Below, piece by piece: positions 24,704 to 33,145 of a DNA stretch of 50,920 bases (position 1 is the stretch's first letter; each line of letters begins with the position of its first letter). A model generated the notes under the pieces. That model was not told where the DNA came from. It made no database searches and saw nothing but the letters and a program-made list of their open reading frames with translations. A program made the translations under genes and the position numbers. Origin of the DNA: an uncultured Clostridia bacterium. GTDB lineage: Bacteria > Bacillota > Clostridia > UBA1381. Where the stretch lies: contig CAKSQL010000018.1 in NCBI GenBank assembly GCA_934486735.1, positions 1-50,920 on the forward strand. Reading direction: 5' to 3'.

Positions 24704-24739
24704 GTCTTTTTGGTCAAAAAGGTAGACTTTTCGTTCAAA
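24704..24739. promoter_or_regulatory. Direct-repeat operator candidate for the AraC regulator
   Basis: GTCTTTTTGGTCAAA (24704-24718) and GACTTTTCGTTCAAA (24725-24739) match at 12 of 15 positions, offset by exactly 21 bases, two helical turns. The pair lies just upstream of the GH20 -35 box and before the araC-like gene, as expected for an AraC-family activator site. A TATACT at 24746-24751 may be the -10 of the regulator gene. Confidence 0.6.
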
Positions 24740-24769
24740 TTATGATATACTATATTTTGGTGATTAATT

Positions 24770-25489
24770 ATGATATATAATTTTGAAAAGCTGACATTTA
24801 ATATATTAACAGTTGCAGCTTTTAAGCATACAGACGGATTTTTCAAGGTTCGCGGACGTCCGTATTCTGCCCTCAGCCTGCGCACGCGCGGAACGGGTTT
24901 TTTTTGTGCCGACGGCAAAAATTTCAAATCCTCTCCGGGGAACATCCTTTTTGTGCCTGCAGATAAGGATTACGAAGTCAGCTACACAGACAGCGAAAGC
25001 GTTGTCGTTCATATGGTCGATTGCAATTATACAAGCTTTGAAAACATACCAACCTCAAATTCTGCTCCGTTTGAGCTTTTGTTTAATGAGATTTTAAACC
25101 TTCCCGGCAAATTTAACAAGCAAAAATCCTTGATTTATAAGCTTTTTACGCTTTTAGAAAATTTCGACTGCACTTCGGATGCCGATTTTCAAAAATGCAT
25201 AGACTATATCGGTCAAAATTTTTGCAAATCAGAACTCAGCGTTTCGGACATCTGCAGAATTGCACATATGAGCGAATCCGCCCTGCGCAGAAAATTTCTC
25301 AGCTGCTGCGGAAGCTCATGCAAGCAATATATAAACAATCTGCGGCTCAATAAAGCAATAGATATGCTCATCGGCAGTGAATATTCAATAAAGCAAATAT
25401 CGCACAGCTGCGGTTTTGACGATGAAAAATATTTTTCAAGACTGATAAAAAAGCGATACGGCGCCACTCCGTCGGATTTTCGCATTTAA
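24770..25489 (+). CDS. AraC-family transcriptional regulator
   Basis: The 239-residue protein has an N-terminal cupin-like sensor domain (residues 1-110, PGNILFVPADKDYEV) and a C-terminal pair of helix-turn-helix motifs (about 140-239) ending in the family YGATPSDFR signature. It is short for the family. It is transcribed away from the GH20-permease operon and probably senses a sugar and activates that operon through the direct repeats in the shared promoter region. GGTGA lies 7 bases upstream of the ATG. Confidence 0.88.
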   Translation: MIYNFEKLTFNILTVAAFKHTDGFFKVRGRPYSALSLRTRGTGFFCADGKNFKSSPGNILFVPADKDYEVSYTDSESVVVHMVDCNYTSFENIPTSNSAPFELLFNEILNLPGKFNKQKSLIYKLFTLLENFDCTSDADFQKCIDYIGQNFCKSELSVSDICRIAHMSESALRRKFLSCCGSSCKQYINNLRLNKAIDMLIGSEYSIKQISHSCGFDDEKYFSRLIKKRYGATPSDFRI

Positions 25490-25528
25490 TGATAATATAA
25501 TACCACATAATACGAGGAGGATACTCAA

Positions 25529-26365
25529 ATGAAAAAAACAATTTTTAATGATTATATTTTTATAATATTGGGAAGCATGATACTTGCCCTCGGCATAAAT
25601 GTGTTTTCCGCACCAAACAAGCTTTCCGCCGGCGGAATCAACTCCATAGGCACAGTACTTTTGTATCTGTTTAAAATTCGCCTTTCGGTTACAAATATCG
25701 TTTGTAATCTCATACTATTTTTTTGGGGCTATAAAAGTCTCGGAAAATATGCGGTTGTAAAAACAGCATCGGGAATTCTATTCCTGTCTTTGTTTTTAGA
25801 GCTTACAAGCCATATTCCCGTATACACCGGTGATATAATAATCGCATCAATTACCGGCGGTATGCTTATGGGAATCGGCGTGGGTTTTGTGGTGCGTCAA
25901 GGCGCCTCCACCGGCGGCAGCGACTTTGCCGGATTGCTTCTGCATAAGTTATTGCCGCATATTCCGCTCGCTTATCTGATAATGTTTATCGACTGTGCCA
26001 TTGTAGTTGTTGCCGGATTTATTTTTAAAAGCGTTTCGGTCACCTTCTATTCCGTTCTTTCGCTTGTTATTTCGTCAAAATTTACAGATATGATTATAAC
26101 TTTCGGCGACAGCGCCAAGAGTGTTCAAATCATATCCGAAAAATCAACAGAGATTGCTGAAATGGTCATGCAGCAGCTTGATCGCGGAGTCACCGGAATA
26201 CACTGCCGCGGCATGTACTCAGGCAATGACTCACTTATGCTTTTGTGTGTGATTGATAACAAGGCTCTGCCGCAGCTTGTAAACATTGTGCGCGATGTTG
26301 ACAGTTCCGCATTCGTGGTTATAAATTCATCAAAAGAGGTACTGGGAAACGGTTTTAAGGAATAG
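25529..26365 (+). CDS. YitT-family membrane protein
   Basis: The 278-residue protein has five to six membrane helices (ALGINVFSAPNKLSAGGINS and GASTGGSDFAGLLLH are family-typical) and a C-terminal cytoplasmic DUF2179 domain (about 200-278, VTGIHCRGMYSG). The YitT family is common in Firmicutes and its function is unknown. A strong GAGGAGG site lies before the ATG. It follows the AraC gene by 39 bases and may share its transcript. Confidence 0.9.
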   Translation: MKKTIFNDYIFIILGSMILALGINVFSAPNKLSAGGINSIGTVLLYLFKIRLSVTNIVCNLILFFWGYKSLGKYAVVKTASGILFLSLFLELTSHIPVYTGDIIIASITGGMLMGIGVGFVVRQGASTGGSDFAGLLLHKLLPHIPLAYLIMFIDCAIVVVAGFIFKSVSVTFYSVLSLVISSKFTDMIITFGDSAKSVQIISEKSTEIAEMVMQQLDRGVTGIHCRGMYSGNDSLMLLCVIDNKALPQLVNIVRDVDSSAFVVINSSKEVLGNGFKE

Positions 26366-26738
26366 GTTAGCAATTCTCTCTTGCCTAGCCGAAGAAAAGT
26401 AATCCGAACCCGCCTGAAAAGGCATAATTTCGGCATATTTCGGCTTGTCGTCTTTGAAAGGCGTCAGCCTTTCGGCATCCTCCGCACCAAAATTCTGGCT
26501 CAAAATTCTATCCTTTTTAGGTCGCAGAATTTTGAGAGAGTGAATTTTTGATTTCACAAGGCAAAAACGGAGGTAATCCTGCCGGATTGCCGAGTATTTT
26601 AACGCAGTGAAAGCGGAAATTCACCCATCAAAATCGGAATTCGGATTACTTTTTTTCGGCTATCCGAAAAAAATTCGAACTCTGTGCGGAGAATACCTAA
26701 ATTATGCATTTTCGTATCGGTTCGGATTTTCTTCGGCT
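26366..26738. repeat. MITE-like or structured-RNA repeat element with terminal inverted repeats
   Basis: Inverted repeats of 22 bases (26387-26408 and 26640-26661; 21 of 22 match, starting AGCCGAA) enclose about 230 bases. A second copy of the right end occurs at 26721-26738 (TTCGGATTTTCTTCGGCT). Inside are several perfect stems: GAAAGGC/GCCTTTC with a GTCA loop, CTCAAAATTCT/AGAATTTTGAG (26499-26509 with 26526-26536), and GGTAATCC/GGATTGCC (26572-26591). A 75-codon minus-strand frame (26330-26557) runs through it but is probably not a gene. No transposase is present, so any mobility would be in trans. Confidence 0.65.
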
Positions 26739-27567
26739 AAACTCGTTTCTCCGTCTTTTTCTTATATTCAAGCGGTGTCATGCTATAATATTTTTTAAAA
26801 ACCATAATGAAGTACGATGTGTCACAAAATCCGCTCGCCATTGCCGCCTCGGTGACGGTTGCTCCGTTTCGCAGTTCCTCCGCTCCGATATTAATCCTCT
26901 TATATCTTATAAAATCCCTCGGCGACATTTTAAGTCCCTTTGCAAAGTATCTCTCCAATGTTTTGATGCTTACCTGTGCGCTTTTCGCCATTTCTTCAAT
27001 CGTGATATTTCCTTTTATATTATCGTTGACATACTCAATCGCATTTTTCACCGGCTGCGGCAGAAGTTCATCCGAGCCTTTTTCCGCTCTGCTCTCCGAC
27101 AAAATTTCAATGATACGAAAAAAACTAATATACTCCTCCGATTTTCGCAAATTACCTTCCGCCAGCTTAAAGCATATTTCTATCAGCTCCTCAGCGGAAT
27201 CCTCCGACGGACATATCAAATTCATTTTTCCATGTTCGCGTTCATAAAATTTTTCCAAAAGCCGCTCATTTCCCTCGCCGGAAAACAAAATCCAAAAATG
27301 CTTATGCTTTGCCTCGCTGTCATATATGCAATGGTGATATTCGGTCGGGCGCGTGATTATCGCATCCCCTCTTTTCACTTTATATATTTCGTTTTCCACC
27401 ATGAATGATATGTCCCCGGTCAGATTTATGTATATCTCGCACTTGTCATGGATATGTGAATCAATTCCGATTACATGACTCTTTTTCTCCGCCTCCGAAT
27501 AACTTATCGAAAAATCAAACGGGGCTATCCCTTCAAAGCTTATATCTCTGTGCATCTTAAATCTCAT
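26737..27567 (-). CDS. AraC-family transcriptional regulator (cupin type)
   Basis: The 276-residue protein has an N-terminal cupin (HIHDKCEIYINLTGD, then the RGDAIITRPTEYHHC turn, residues 35-85) and a C-terminal AraC DNA-binding domain (about 170-270, VTEAAMASGFCDTSYF then YYSMTPLEYKK). It is divergent from an EamA permease gene and probably controls it. GAGAGGA precedes the ATG. Its stop codon touches the right end of the neighbouring repeat element. Confidence 0.9.
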   Translation of the reverse strand: MRFKMHRDISFEGIAPFDFSISYSEAEKKSHVIGIDSHIHDKCEIYINLTGDISFMVENEIYKVKRGDAIITRPTEYHHCIYDSEAKHKHFWILFSGEGNERLLEKFYEREHGKMNLICPSEDSAEELIEICFKLAEGNLRKSEEYISFFRIIEILSESRAEKGSDELLPQPVKNAIEYVNDNIKGNITIEEMAKSAQVSIKTLERYFAKGLKMSPRDFIRYKRINIGAEELRNGATVTEAAMASGFCDTSYFIMVFKKYYSMTPLEYKKKTEKRV

Positions 27568-27605
27568 TTTCGTATTCCTCTCGCAAAAAAACTCTGATAT
27601 TGACG

Positions 27606-27635
27606 ATTATATCACATTTTTTGTCTAAAAGTCAA
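27606..27635 (-). promoter_or_regulatory. Sigma-A promoter of the second AraC gene
   Basis: On the minus strand TTGACT (27630-27635) and TATAAT (27606-27611) are separated by 18 bases, about 40 bases before the start. TATACT (27659-27664) and TATAAT (27668-27673) on the plus strand may be -10 boxes for the divergent permease gene. Confidence 0.65.
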
Positions 27636-27695
27636 TATAAATACGAAATAAAATATGATATACTATATATAATATTTTTGAAAGAGGTATTTACC

Positions 27696-28559
27696 ATGAA
27701 ATCTTACATAGTTGTACTTATTGCCGACATACTTCTCGCCTGCAATTTTTCATTCCAAAAGCTGTACACGCAGAAAACCGATAACTCTGTTTCCAACGGA
27801 CTCCTATATAATATTTTAACCGGCTCAATCGGTTGCATAATACTTTTTATCGTCAACGGTTTCAGCGTTGAAATTACACCCTTTTCGCTTTTATGCGCAT
27901 TTTTACAAACAATCTGCGTTGCAAGCTACACGCTGATAAGCTTTAAAATTCTAAAGCTTGGGAATCTTTCGCTCTATACGCTTTTCCTGATGACCGGCGG
28001 CATGATTCTGCCGTATATATTCGGACTTATCTTTTTGGACGAAAGCTTCTCGGTCATGACCTGTATCGGACTTGTGCTGATAGCAATCTCAATAGCAATA
28101 ACGAATACCGGTCCGGCAAAGCCGTCAAAAAAGCAAATTCTGCTCTGTCTCCTTGTCTTTGTTTTAAACGGATTTACAAGCATTATTGCAAAAGTACACC
28201 AAGTCAATACCGATTATAGAATTATCTGCTCGGAAAGCTTTGCATTTTGGACGAACTTTTTAAAAGCACTTGTATGCATTCCGTTTTACCCGCGTTTGCG
28301 AAAAAAATCATCGGCAAAATTTCATCTTGAACCGACTGTCCTTGCCGCAGTCTGCTTTGCAGGGATTGCAAGCAGTATATCATATGTGTTCCAGCTTTCG
28401 GGCGCGGTCAACATCCCTGCAACTGTTTTGTACCCCCTGATTACCGGCGGAAGTATCATTTTCTCCTCCGCTGCCGGATTTTTGTTTAAAGAAAAAATTT
28501 CCAAAAATCAAATAACCGCCATAATAATATGCTTTACAGGAACATGTATGTTCATATAA
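27696..28559 (+). CDS. EamA/DMT-family permease
   Basis: The protein of 287 residues has about ten membrane helices and is similar in layout to the permease at 22421-23260, for example ATVLYPLITGGS and FKEKI in the last helices. The substrate is unknown. The frame is open from 27600, but the ATG at 27696 has AAAGAGGT 7 bases upstream and starts directly with a membrane helix. It is divergent from a cupin-AraC regulator, a common arrangement for inducible sugar or metabolite transport. Confidence 0.85.
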   Translation: MKSYIVVLIADILLACNFSFQKLYTQKTDNSVSNGLLYNILTGSIGCIILFIVNGFSVEITPFSLLCAFLQTICVASYTLISFKILKLGNLSLYTLFLMTGGMILPYIFGLIFLDESFSVMTCIGLVLIAISIAITNTGPAKPSKKQILLCLLVFVLNGFTSIIAKVHQVNTDYRIICSESFAFWTNFLKALVCIPFYPRLRKKSSAKFHLEPTVLAAVCFAGIASSISYVFQLSGAVNIPATVLYPLITGGSIIFSSAAGFLFKEKISKNQITAIIICFTGTCMFI

Positions 28560-28614
28560 ACAAATCGGACACTGTCCCGACGGATAGTGTCCGATTTGTT
28601 ATTATTATTTTTTC
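28559..28614. terminator. Strong rho-independent terminator
   Basis: A perfect 15-bp stem (28559-28573 with 28586-28600) is followed on the plus strand by a T-rich tail. It ends the EamA gene and sits immediately after the convergent clpC stop, so it probably serves both. Confidence 0.88.
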
Positions 28615-31055
28615 TCGACAACAAAGCTGCCGTCTTTAACATCTACTTCGACATTATCGCCGCTTCCGATATTGCCCCCGATAATTTCCTCCGAGAGCAT
28701 ATCCTCGATTTTACTTTGAATTGCACGTCTCAAAGGTCTTGCGCCGTAAACCGGGTCGAATCCCTCTTTTGCGATTTCCGCAACAGCGGCATCCGAAAAT
28801 TCCGCATTGATTTCATTAGCTGCAAGACGCTTTTTAAGCTGTCCGAGCATAAGCTTTGCAATCTCTTTGATATCGTCCTCGGTCAAACGATGGAATACGA
28901 TTATATCATCAATACGATTCAGGAACTCCGGCTTGAAGGCATGCTTAACTTCCTCCATAACCTTATCCTTAATCTTCTTATACTCGTCCTCTTCCTCTTT
29001 TTTCTCCTCCTCTTTGGAGAAACCGAGCTTAGAGTCGGTATTTAAGATATTCTTCGCTCCGAGGTTAGATGTCATTATGATAATCGTATTGCGAAAATCA
29101 ACACGTCTGCCCTGTGCGTCGGTCAGAATACCGTCTTCGAGTATTTGCAGCATGATATTGAATACATCCGGATGAGCCTTCTCAATTTCATCAAAGAGCA
29201 GTACCGAATACGGATGCTTTCTGATTTTTTCGGTCAATTGACCGCCCTCTTCGTATCCTACATATCCCGGAGGCGAACCGATGAATTTCGAAACAGCATG
29301 CTTTTCCATATACTCCGACATATCGATTCGAATCATTGCATCTTCCGAACCGAACATGCTCTCGGCAAGAGCCTTTGAAAGCTCTGTCTTACCTACTCCG
29401 GTAGGACCTAAGAACAGGAATGAGCCGATAGGTCTTTTCGGGTCTTTCAGACCGGCACGTCCGCGGCGGATTGCCTTTGCAACCGCATCAACGGCTTCGT
29501 TCTGACCTATAACTCTGCCATGGAGCAGCTTTTCAAGATTTTTAAGTTTCTCGCTTTCCTCCTCGGCAAGTTTTTTAACCGGGATATTTGTCCAGCTTGA
29601 AATTATCTCCGCGATATCTTCCTCGGTAACAACCAAATCCTTCGTGTTCGAGCTTTTCTCTTTCCACTGCTCCGACTCGGTCTTTACCTGCTCGCGCAGT
29701 GTCTTTTCCTTATCACGCAGCTCTGCAGCCTTTTCAAAATCCTGTGCAGTGATTGCTTCCTGCTTGCTCTTTTCGATTGCTTCAAGCTGTTTTTCCAGGT
29801 CTTTCAAATCCTTAGGCGCAGTCAGTGATGAAAGCTTTTTCTTAGATGCGGCTTCATCAATCAAGTCGATAGCCTTATCCGGCAGGAATCTGTCAGTGAT
29901 ATATCTTGCCGAAAGCTTTGCAGCTGCCGAAAGTGCTTCATCGGATATTTTTACATTGTGATGCGCTTCGTATCTGTCTCGCAGACCCTTTAATATCTGT
30001 TCGGTTTCCTCGACTGTAGGTTCGCCGACCATTACAGGCTGAAAACGTCTTTCCAAAGCCGCGTCCTTTTCGATATATTTTCTGTACTCGTTTACTGTTG
30101 TTGCACCGATAAGCTGCAATTCACCTCTTGCAAGCGACGGCTTTAAGATATTTGAAGCGTCAATCGCCCCCTCTGCCGAGCCTGCTCCGACTATCGTATG
30201 AATCTCATCGATAAAGAGGACTACGTTTCCGGCGTTTATAACTTCTTCGACAGCCTTTTTGAGACGCTCCTCAAATTCACCTCTGTATTTCGCACCTGCT
30301 ACCATTGACGACAAATCAACGGTCACAAGACGTTTGTCCTTCAAAAGCTCCGGAACATCTCCCGATGCAATTCTCTGAGCCAAGCCCTCGACAACCGCCG
30401 TTTTACCAACGCCCGGCTCACCAATCAAACAAGGATTATTTTTTGTTCTTCTCGACAGAATCTGAATGACTCTTTCGATTTCCTTGCTTCTGCCGATAAC
30501 CGGGTCGAATTTATTCTCATGCGCCATAGCTGTCAGATCTCTGCCGAATTTATCGAGTGTCGGTGTGGAGGTCTTTCCGCGCGGCTTTGATGTCTGCGAC
30601 ATCGGTGCAGCCGCATCGCTCTCGATTGTGCGTGCTGTCTCATTGTAAAAATCACCCAGATTTACGCCGAGTGCTGTCAAGATCTGCGCTCCGACTCCGT
30701 CGCCGTCTCTGATAATCGCCATAAGCATATGCTCTGTGCCGATATAGTTATGGTTCATTCTTCTGGCTTCCATAGCGCTTATCTCCAAAATCTTTTTGCT
30801 TCTCGGAGTGAGCGAAAGCTCTGTATTAAGACTGAGAGGCATGCCGGCAGGGATACTTTCAACAAGCCTTTCCTTTGCAGCTTCTTCAGTAACGCCTGCG
30901 CTTTCGAGAGCCTTTGCGGCAACTCCGCTGCCCTCTCTTATCAAACCGAGCAGCAAATGCTCGCTGCCTATATAGCCTTGTCCCAGCTCGCATGCAATAT
31001 CATGTGCATGACTCAGTGCCATTCTTGCTTTTTCTGTAAAATTTGAAAACAACAT
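28605..31055 (-). CDS. clpC: ATP-dependent Clp protease ATPase subunit ClpC
   Basis: The protein of 816 residues is a full-length class I Hsp100: double Clp-N domain (1-145), AAA+ domain 1 (GEPGVGKTA Walker A), a middle domain with UVR motif, and AAA+ domain 2 (GPTGVGKTE). With ClpP it unfolds and degrades substrates, including those marked by McsB phosphoarginine. The ATG at 31055 is preferred because the earlier ATG (31064) overlaps the GAAAGGA site. It is the last gene of the ctsR-mcsA-mcsB-clpC operon. Confidence 0.96.
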   Translation of the reverse strand: MLFSNFTEKARMALSHAHDIACELGQGYIGSEHLLLGLIREGSGVAAKALESAGVTEEAAKERLVESIPAGMPLSLNTELSLTPRSKKILEISAMEARRMNHNYIGTEHMLMAIIRDGDGVGAQILTALGVNLGDFYNETARTIESDAAAPMSQTSKPRGKTSTPTLDKFGRDLTAMAHENKFDPVIGRSKEIERVIQILSRRTKNNPCLIGEPGVGKTAVVEGLAQRIASGDVPELLKDKRLVTVDLSSMVAGAKYRGEFEERLKKAVEEVINAGNVVLFIDEIHTIVGAGSAEGAIDASNILKPSLARGELQLIGATTVNEYRKYIEKDAALERRFQPVMVGEPTVEETEQILKGLRDRYEAHHNVKISDEALSAAAKLSARYITDRFLPDKAIDLIDEAASKKKLSSLTAPKDLKDLEKQLEAIEKSKQEAITAQDFEKAAELRDKEKTLREQVKTESEQWKEKSSNTKDLVVTEEDIAEIISSWTNIPVKKLAEEESEKLKNLEKLLHGRVIGQNEAVDAVAKAIRRGRAGLKDPKRPIGSFLFLGPTGVGKTELSKALAESMFGSEDAMIRIDMSEYMEKHAVSKFIGSPPGYVGYEEGGQLTEKIRKHPYSVLLFDEIEKAHPDVFNIMLQILEDGILTDAQGRRVDFRNTIIIMTSNLGAKNILNTDSKLGFSKEEEKKEEEDEYKKIKDKVMEEVKHAFKPEFLNRIDDIIVFHRLTEDDIKEIAKLMLGQLKKRLAANEINAEFSDAAVAEIAKEGFDPVYGARPLRRAIQSKIEDMLSEEIIGGNIGSGDNVEVDVKDGSFVVEKK

Positions 31056-31099
31056 ATAAATCATTCCTTTCTTTCAGGCAATATCATTTACTTATTTCT

Positions 31100-32107
31100 T
31101 TACATGGATGTCCTTATCAGCTCGGCACGCTTTATATCGCGCTCTGCCGCACCCATGTCCTTTCCGTCGGTTATAACCGCCGGTTCTGTCTTTACCATAA
31201 GTTCCACAAGCGGTGCTTTTACCTCTTCATCGATTATATTTAAAGCCTTGCCGAGAATTACATCGGATATAAGTGCTTTGGCTTCTTTTGATGAAATTTC
31301 TCTTGAATACTTCAAAATTCCGTAGGAGCGCCAAACCCTGTTTTCCAATGCTGTCTTATTATTCTTGAGCAAATTCTTTCTTGCTTCTCTCTCATAACCC
31401 TCTATCTGCTTTGCAATATTTTCTACCTTTGCAATCAACTCCTCCTCCGTACTGCCCATAGTTATCTGATTTGATATCTGATAAAGGTTTCCCAAAGCCT
31501 CCGAGCCTTCACCGTAGATTCCCCGAACCGCTATGCCGAGTCCTCCTGCCGAGGAAATTATTTTTGAAATTTCTCTCGTCATTGTAAGCGCCGGCAGGTG
31601 CATCATTACCGATGCCCTGAGACCTGTTCCGAGATTCGTCGGGCAGGCTGTCAGATATCCAAGTTCCTCGTCAAATGCGTATTCAACGCTTTCTTCAATC
31701 AAGTCGTCAACCTTGCTTGCAGTCTCCCAAGCTTCTTTAAGTTTAAGTCCCGAGAGAATAACCTGCAATCGGATATGATCTTCCTCATTTACCATTATAC
31801 TCATTGTTCTGTCCTTATTTATAAGCACCGAACCGAATTTGCTTTTTGCAAGGTCGGGGCTTATAAAGTGCTGTTCGGTAAGTGCACGGATATTGACAGG
31901 GTTTGTCTTTGCCAGTTCAAGATATTCAAAGTCACCGGCAAGCGATGAATTGCTGTTGAATATCGCGCTTTTTACGTCATCGCAGACACCTTTTGCATCC
32001 TTTTCCGACATCATGTTCGGGAAGGGATATTTTTTTATATTTCTTGCAATGCGCACTCTTGTGCTGACCATTATATCATTGTCATTTTTTTCACTGTACC
32101 AAATCAT
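31100..32107 (-). CDS. mcsB: Protein arginine kinase McsB
   Basis: The 335-residue protein is an ATP:guanido phosphotransferase with STRVRIARN, NEEDHIR and CPTNLGTGLRAS motifs of the active site. McsB phosphorylates arginines on misfolded proteins and on CtsR, marking them for ClpCP. A GGAGGTGA site and a 4-base overlap with mcsA show translational coupling. Confidence 0.95.
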   Translation of the reverse strand: MIWYSEKNDNDIMVSTRVRIARNIKKYPFPNMMSEKDAKGVCDDVKSAIFNSNSSLAGDFEYLELAKTNPVNIRALTEQHFISPDLAKSKFGSVLINKDRTMSIMVNEEDHIRLQVILSGLKLKEAWETASKVDDLIEESVEYAFDEELGYLTACPTNLGTGLRASVMMHLPALTMTREISKIISSAGGLGIAVRGIYGEGSEALGNLYQISNQITMGSTEEELIAKVENIAKQIEGYEREARKNLLKNNKTALENRVWRSYGILKYSREISSKEAKALISDVILGKALNIIDEEVKAPLVELMVKTEPAVITDGKDMGAAERDIKRAELIRTSM

Positions 32108-32460
32108 TGATTGTCACCTCCAAGCTCTTTAAGCTCCTTATGAAGCCTTGCCGCTTTTTCGTAATCCTCCTCGGATACTGCCGAGGCAATTTCTCTTTTC
32201 AGTTCCTCATACCTTTTCTTTTGTTTAAGCTCTCCGGCACATCTTGACGGAAGCTTGCCTGTATGAACCGCGCTGCCATGAACCTGTCTTATCGTCTCCT
32301 CAATCGGAGTACGAAAAGTATCATAACATTTTGCGCATCCCATTTTACCGGTTTTTTGCAGGCGTGAATATGTCATTCCGCACTGCGGACAGGTCTTTTC
32401 TTCATGATAGACCGGATACAAATCAAAATTATCAAAAAAATCAGAAAATAAATCAAACAT
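32104..32460 (-). CDS. mcsA: McsA, short form with a single zinc-binding motif
   Basis: The 118-residue activator of McsB has one zinc site (C24, C27, C42, C45) and a C-terminal UVR motif (about 80-115). Typical McsA has about 170-185 residues and a second, N-terminal CxxC pair, which is absent here. The start is well supported by AAAGGA upstream and the gene sits in the expected operon position, so this is a naturally shortened form rather than a miscalled start. Confidence 0.88.
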   Translation of the reverse strand: MFDLFSDFFDNFDLYPVYHEEKTCPQCGMTYSRLQKTGKMGCAKCYDTFRTPIEETIRQVHGSAVHTGKLPSRCAGELKQKKRYEELKREIASAVSEEDYEKAARLHKELKELGGDNQ

Positions 32461-32485
32461 TATTTATCAGTCCTTTCGTTATTCA

Positions 32486-32926
32486 TCACTCGCTTGCAAG
32501 CAGCATATTTTTCAAAAGCTTTGCTCTTATTTTATTTTTTGCTCCTCCCGCCTCGCAAAGGCTGTTGTCACTGAGTGCCGCCAGTATAATCATCGATGAC
32601 GTCTTGCTCAGTTTTTCTTCCGAGTAAAGATATGTTACCAGCGCTTTCGCGTCGGCAAAGTCAATTTCATCTTTCACAAGCGATATTACATGTGCCAGTT
32701 CATCCTCGGTGCCGACTCTGCGGATTTTTAAACATCCGCCTCCGCCGCGCCTTGACTCGACCGCGTAACCGCGCTGAGGTGAAAACCTCGTTCTTATCAC
32801 GTAGTTTATTTGGGACGGAACACAATGGAATATTGATGCAAGCTCGTTTCTTCCTATTTCAACCCAATCATCCTCATCCTTTAAAAGCTCCATTATAAAT
32901 GTCTCTATTTTATCACTTACTCCCAT
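32486..32926 (-). CDS. ctsR: Stress gene repressor CtsR
   Basis: The 146-residue protein has the winged helix-turn-helix domain with the conserved tetraglycine-type wing (RRGGGGCLKI, near residues 60-70) and the C-terminal domain recognised by McsB. It represses class III heat-shock genes. It is the first gene of the operon, behind a consensus promoter with a CtsR operator, so it is autoregulated. Confidence 0.95.
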   Translation of the reverse strand: MGVSDKIETFIMELLKDEDDWVEIGRNELASIFHCVPSQINYVIRTRFSPQRGYAVESRRGGGGCLKIRRVGTEDELAHVISLVKDEIDFADAKALVTYLYSEEKLSKTSSMIILAALSDNSLCEAGGAKNKIRAKLLKNMLLASE

Positions 32927-32940
32927 TTTTCAATCACCTC

Positions 32941-32963
32941 TTTGACTTTGACTTTCCTTGACT
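32941..32963. promoter_or_regulatory. CtsR operator
   Basis: On the minus strand AGTCAAG, 3 bases, AGTCAAA (32947-32963) matches the 7-3-7 direct heptad repeat bound by CtsR with one mismatch. A third heptad (32941-32947) continues towards the start codon, overlapping by one base. The site lies just downstream of the -10 box. Confidence 0.85.
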
Positions 32964-32973
32964 TTGTAACTGT

Positions 32974-33002
32974 ATTATAGCACTGTCCCTGTCATTTGTC
33001 AA
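32974..33002 (-). promoter_or_regulatory. Consensus sigma-A promoter of the ctsR operon
   Basis: TTGACA (32997-33002) and TATAAT (32974-32979) on the minus strand, both perfect, are separated by 17 bases. Confidence 0.88.
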
Positions 33003-33074
33003 TGAATATTTTTTATAAAATTTATTAACTTTATGTGAACATGTTTTCGATATAAACAGCCGCATAAAAGAAAA

Positions 33075-33134
33075 GCAAAACGTGCCGCCGATACCTCTTT
33101 ATGCTCTGTATTTTGCACCGACGGCACATTTTGC
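33075..33134 (-). terminator. Terminator of tspO
   Basis: GCAAAACGTGCCG (33075-33087) pairs with CGGCACATTTTGC (33122-33134) with a single mismatch, and on the minus strand a T-rich stretch follows. The long loop weakens it. Confidence 0.6.
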
Positions 33135-33145
33135 ATCACAATCAA

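Noticed and set aside
26330..26557. 75-codon minus-strand frame inside the repeat element
   Set aside because: It runs through the inverted-repeat structures and overlaps the YitT 3' end. It is more likely a by-product of the repeat, though small proteins on such repeats are often annotated.
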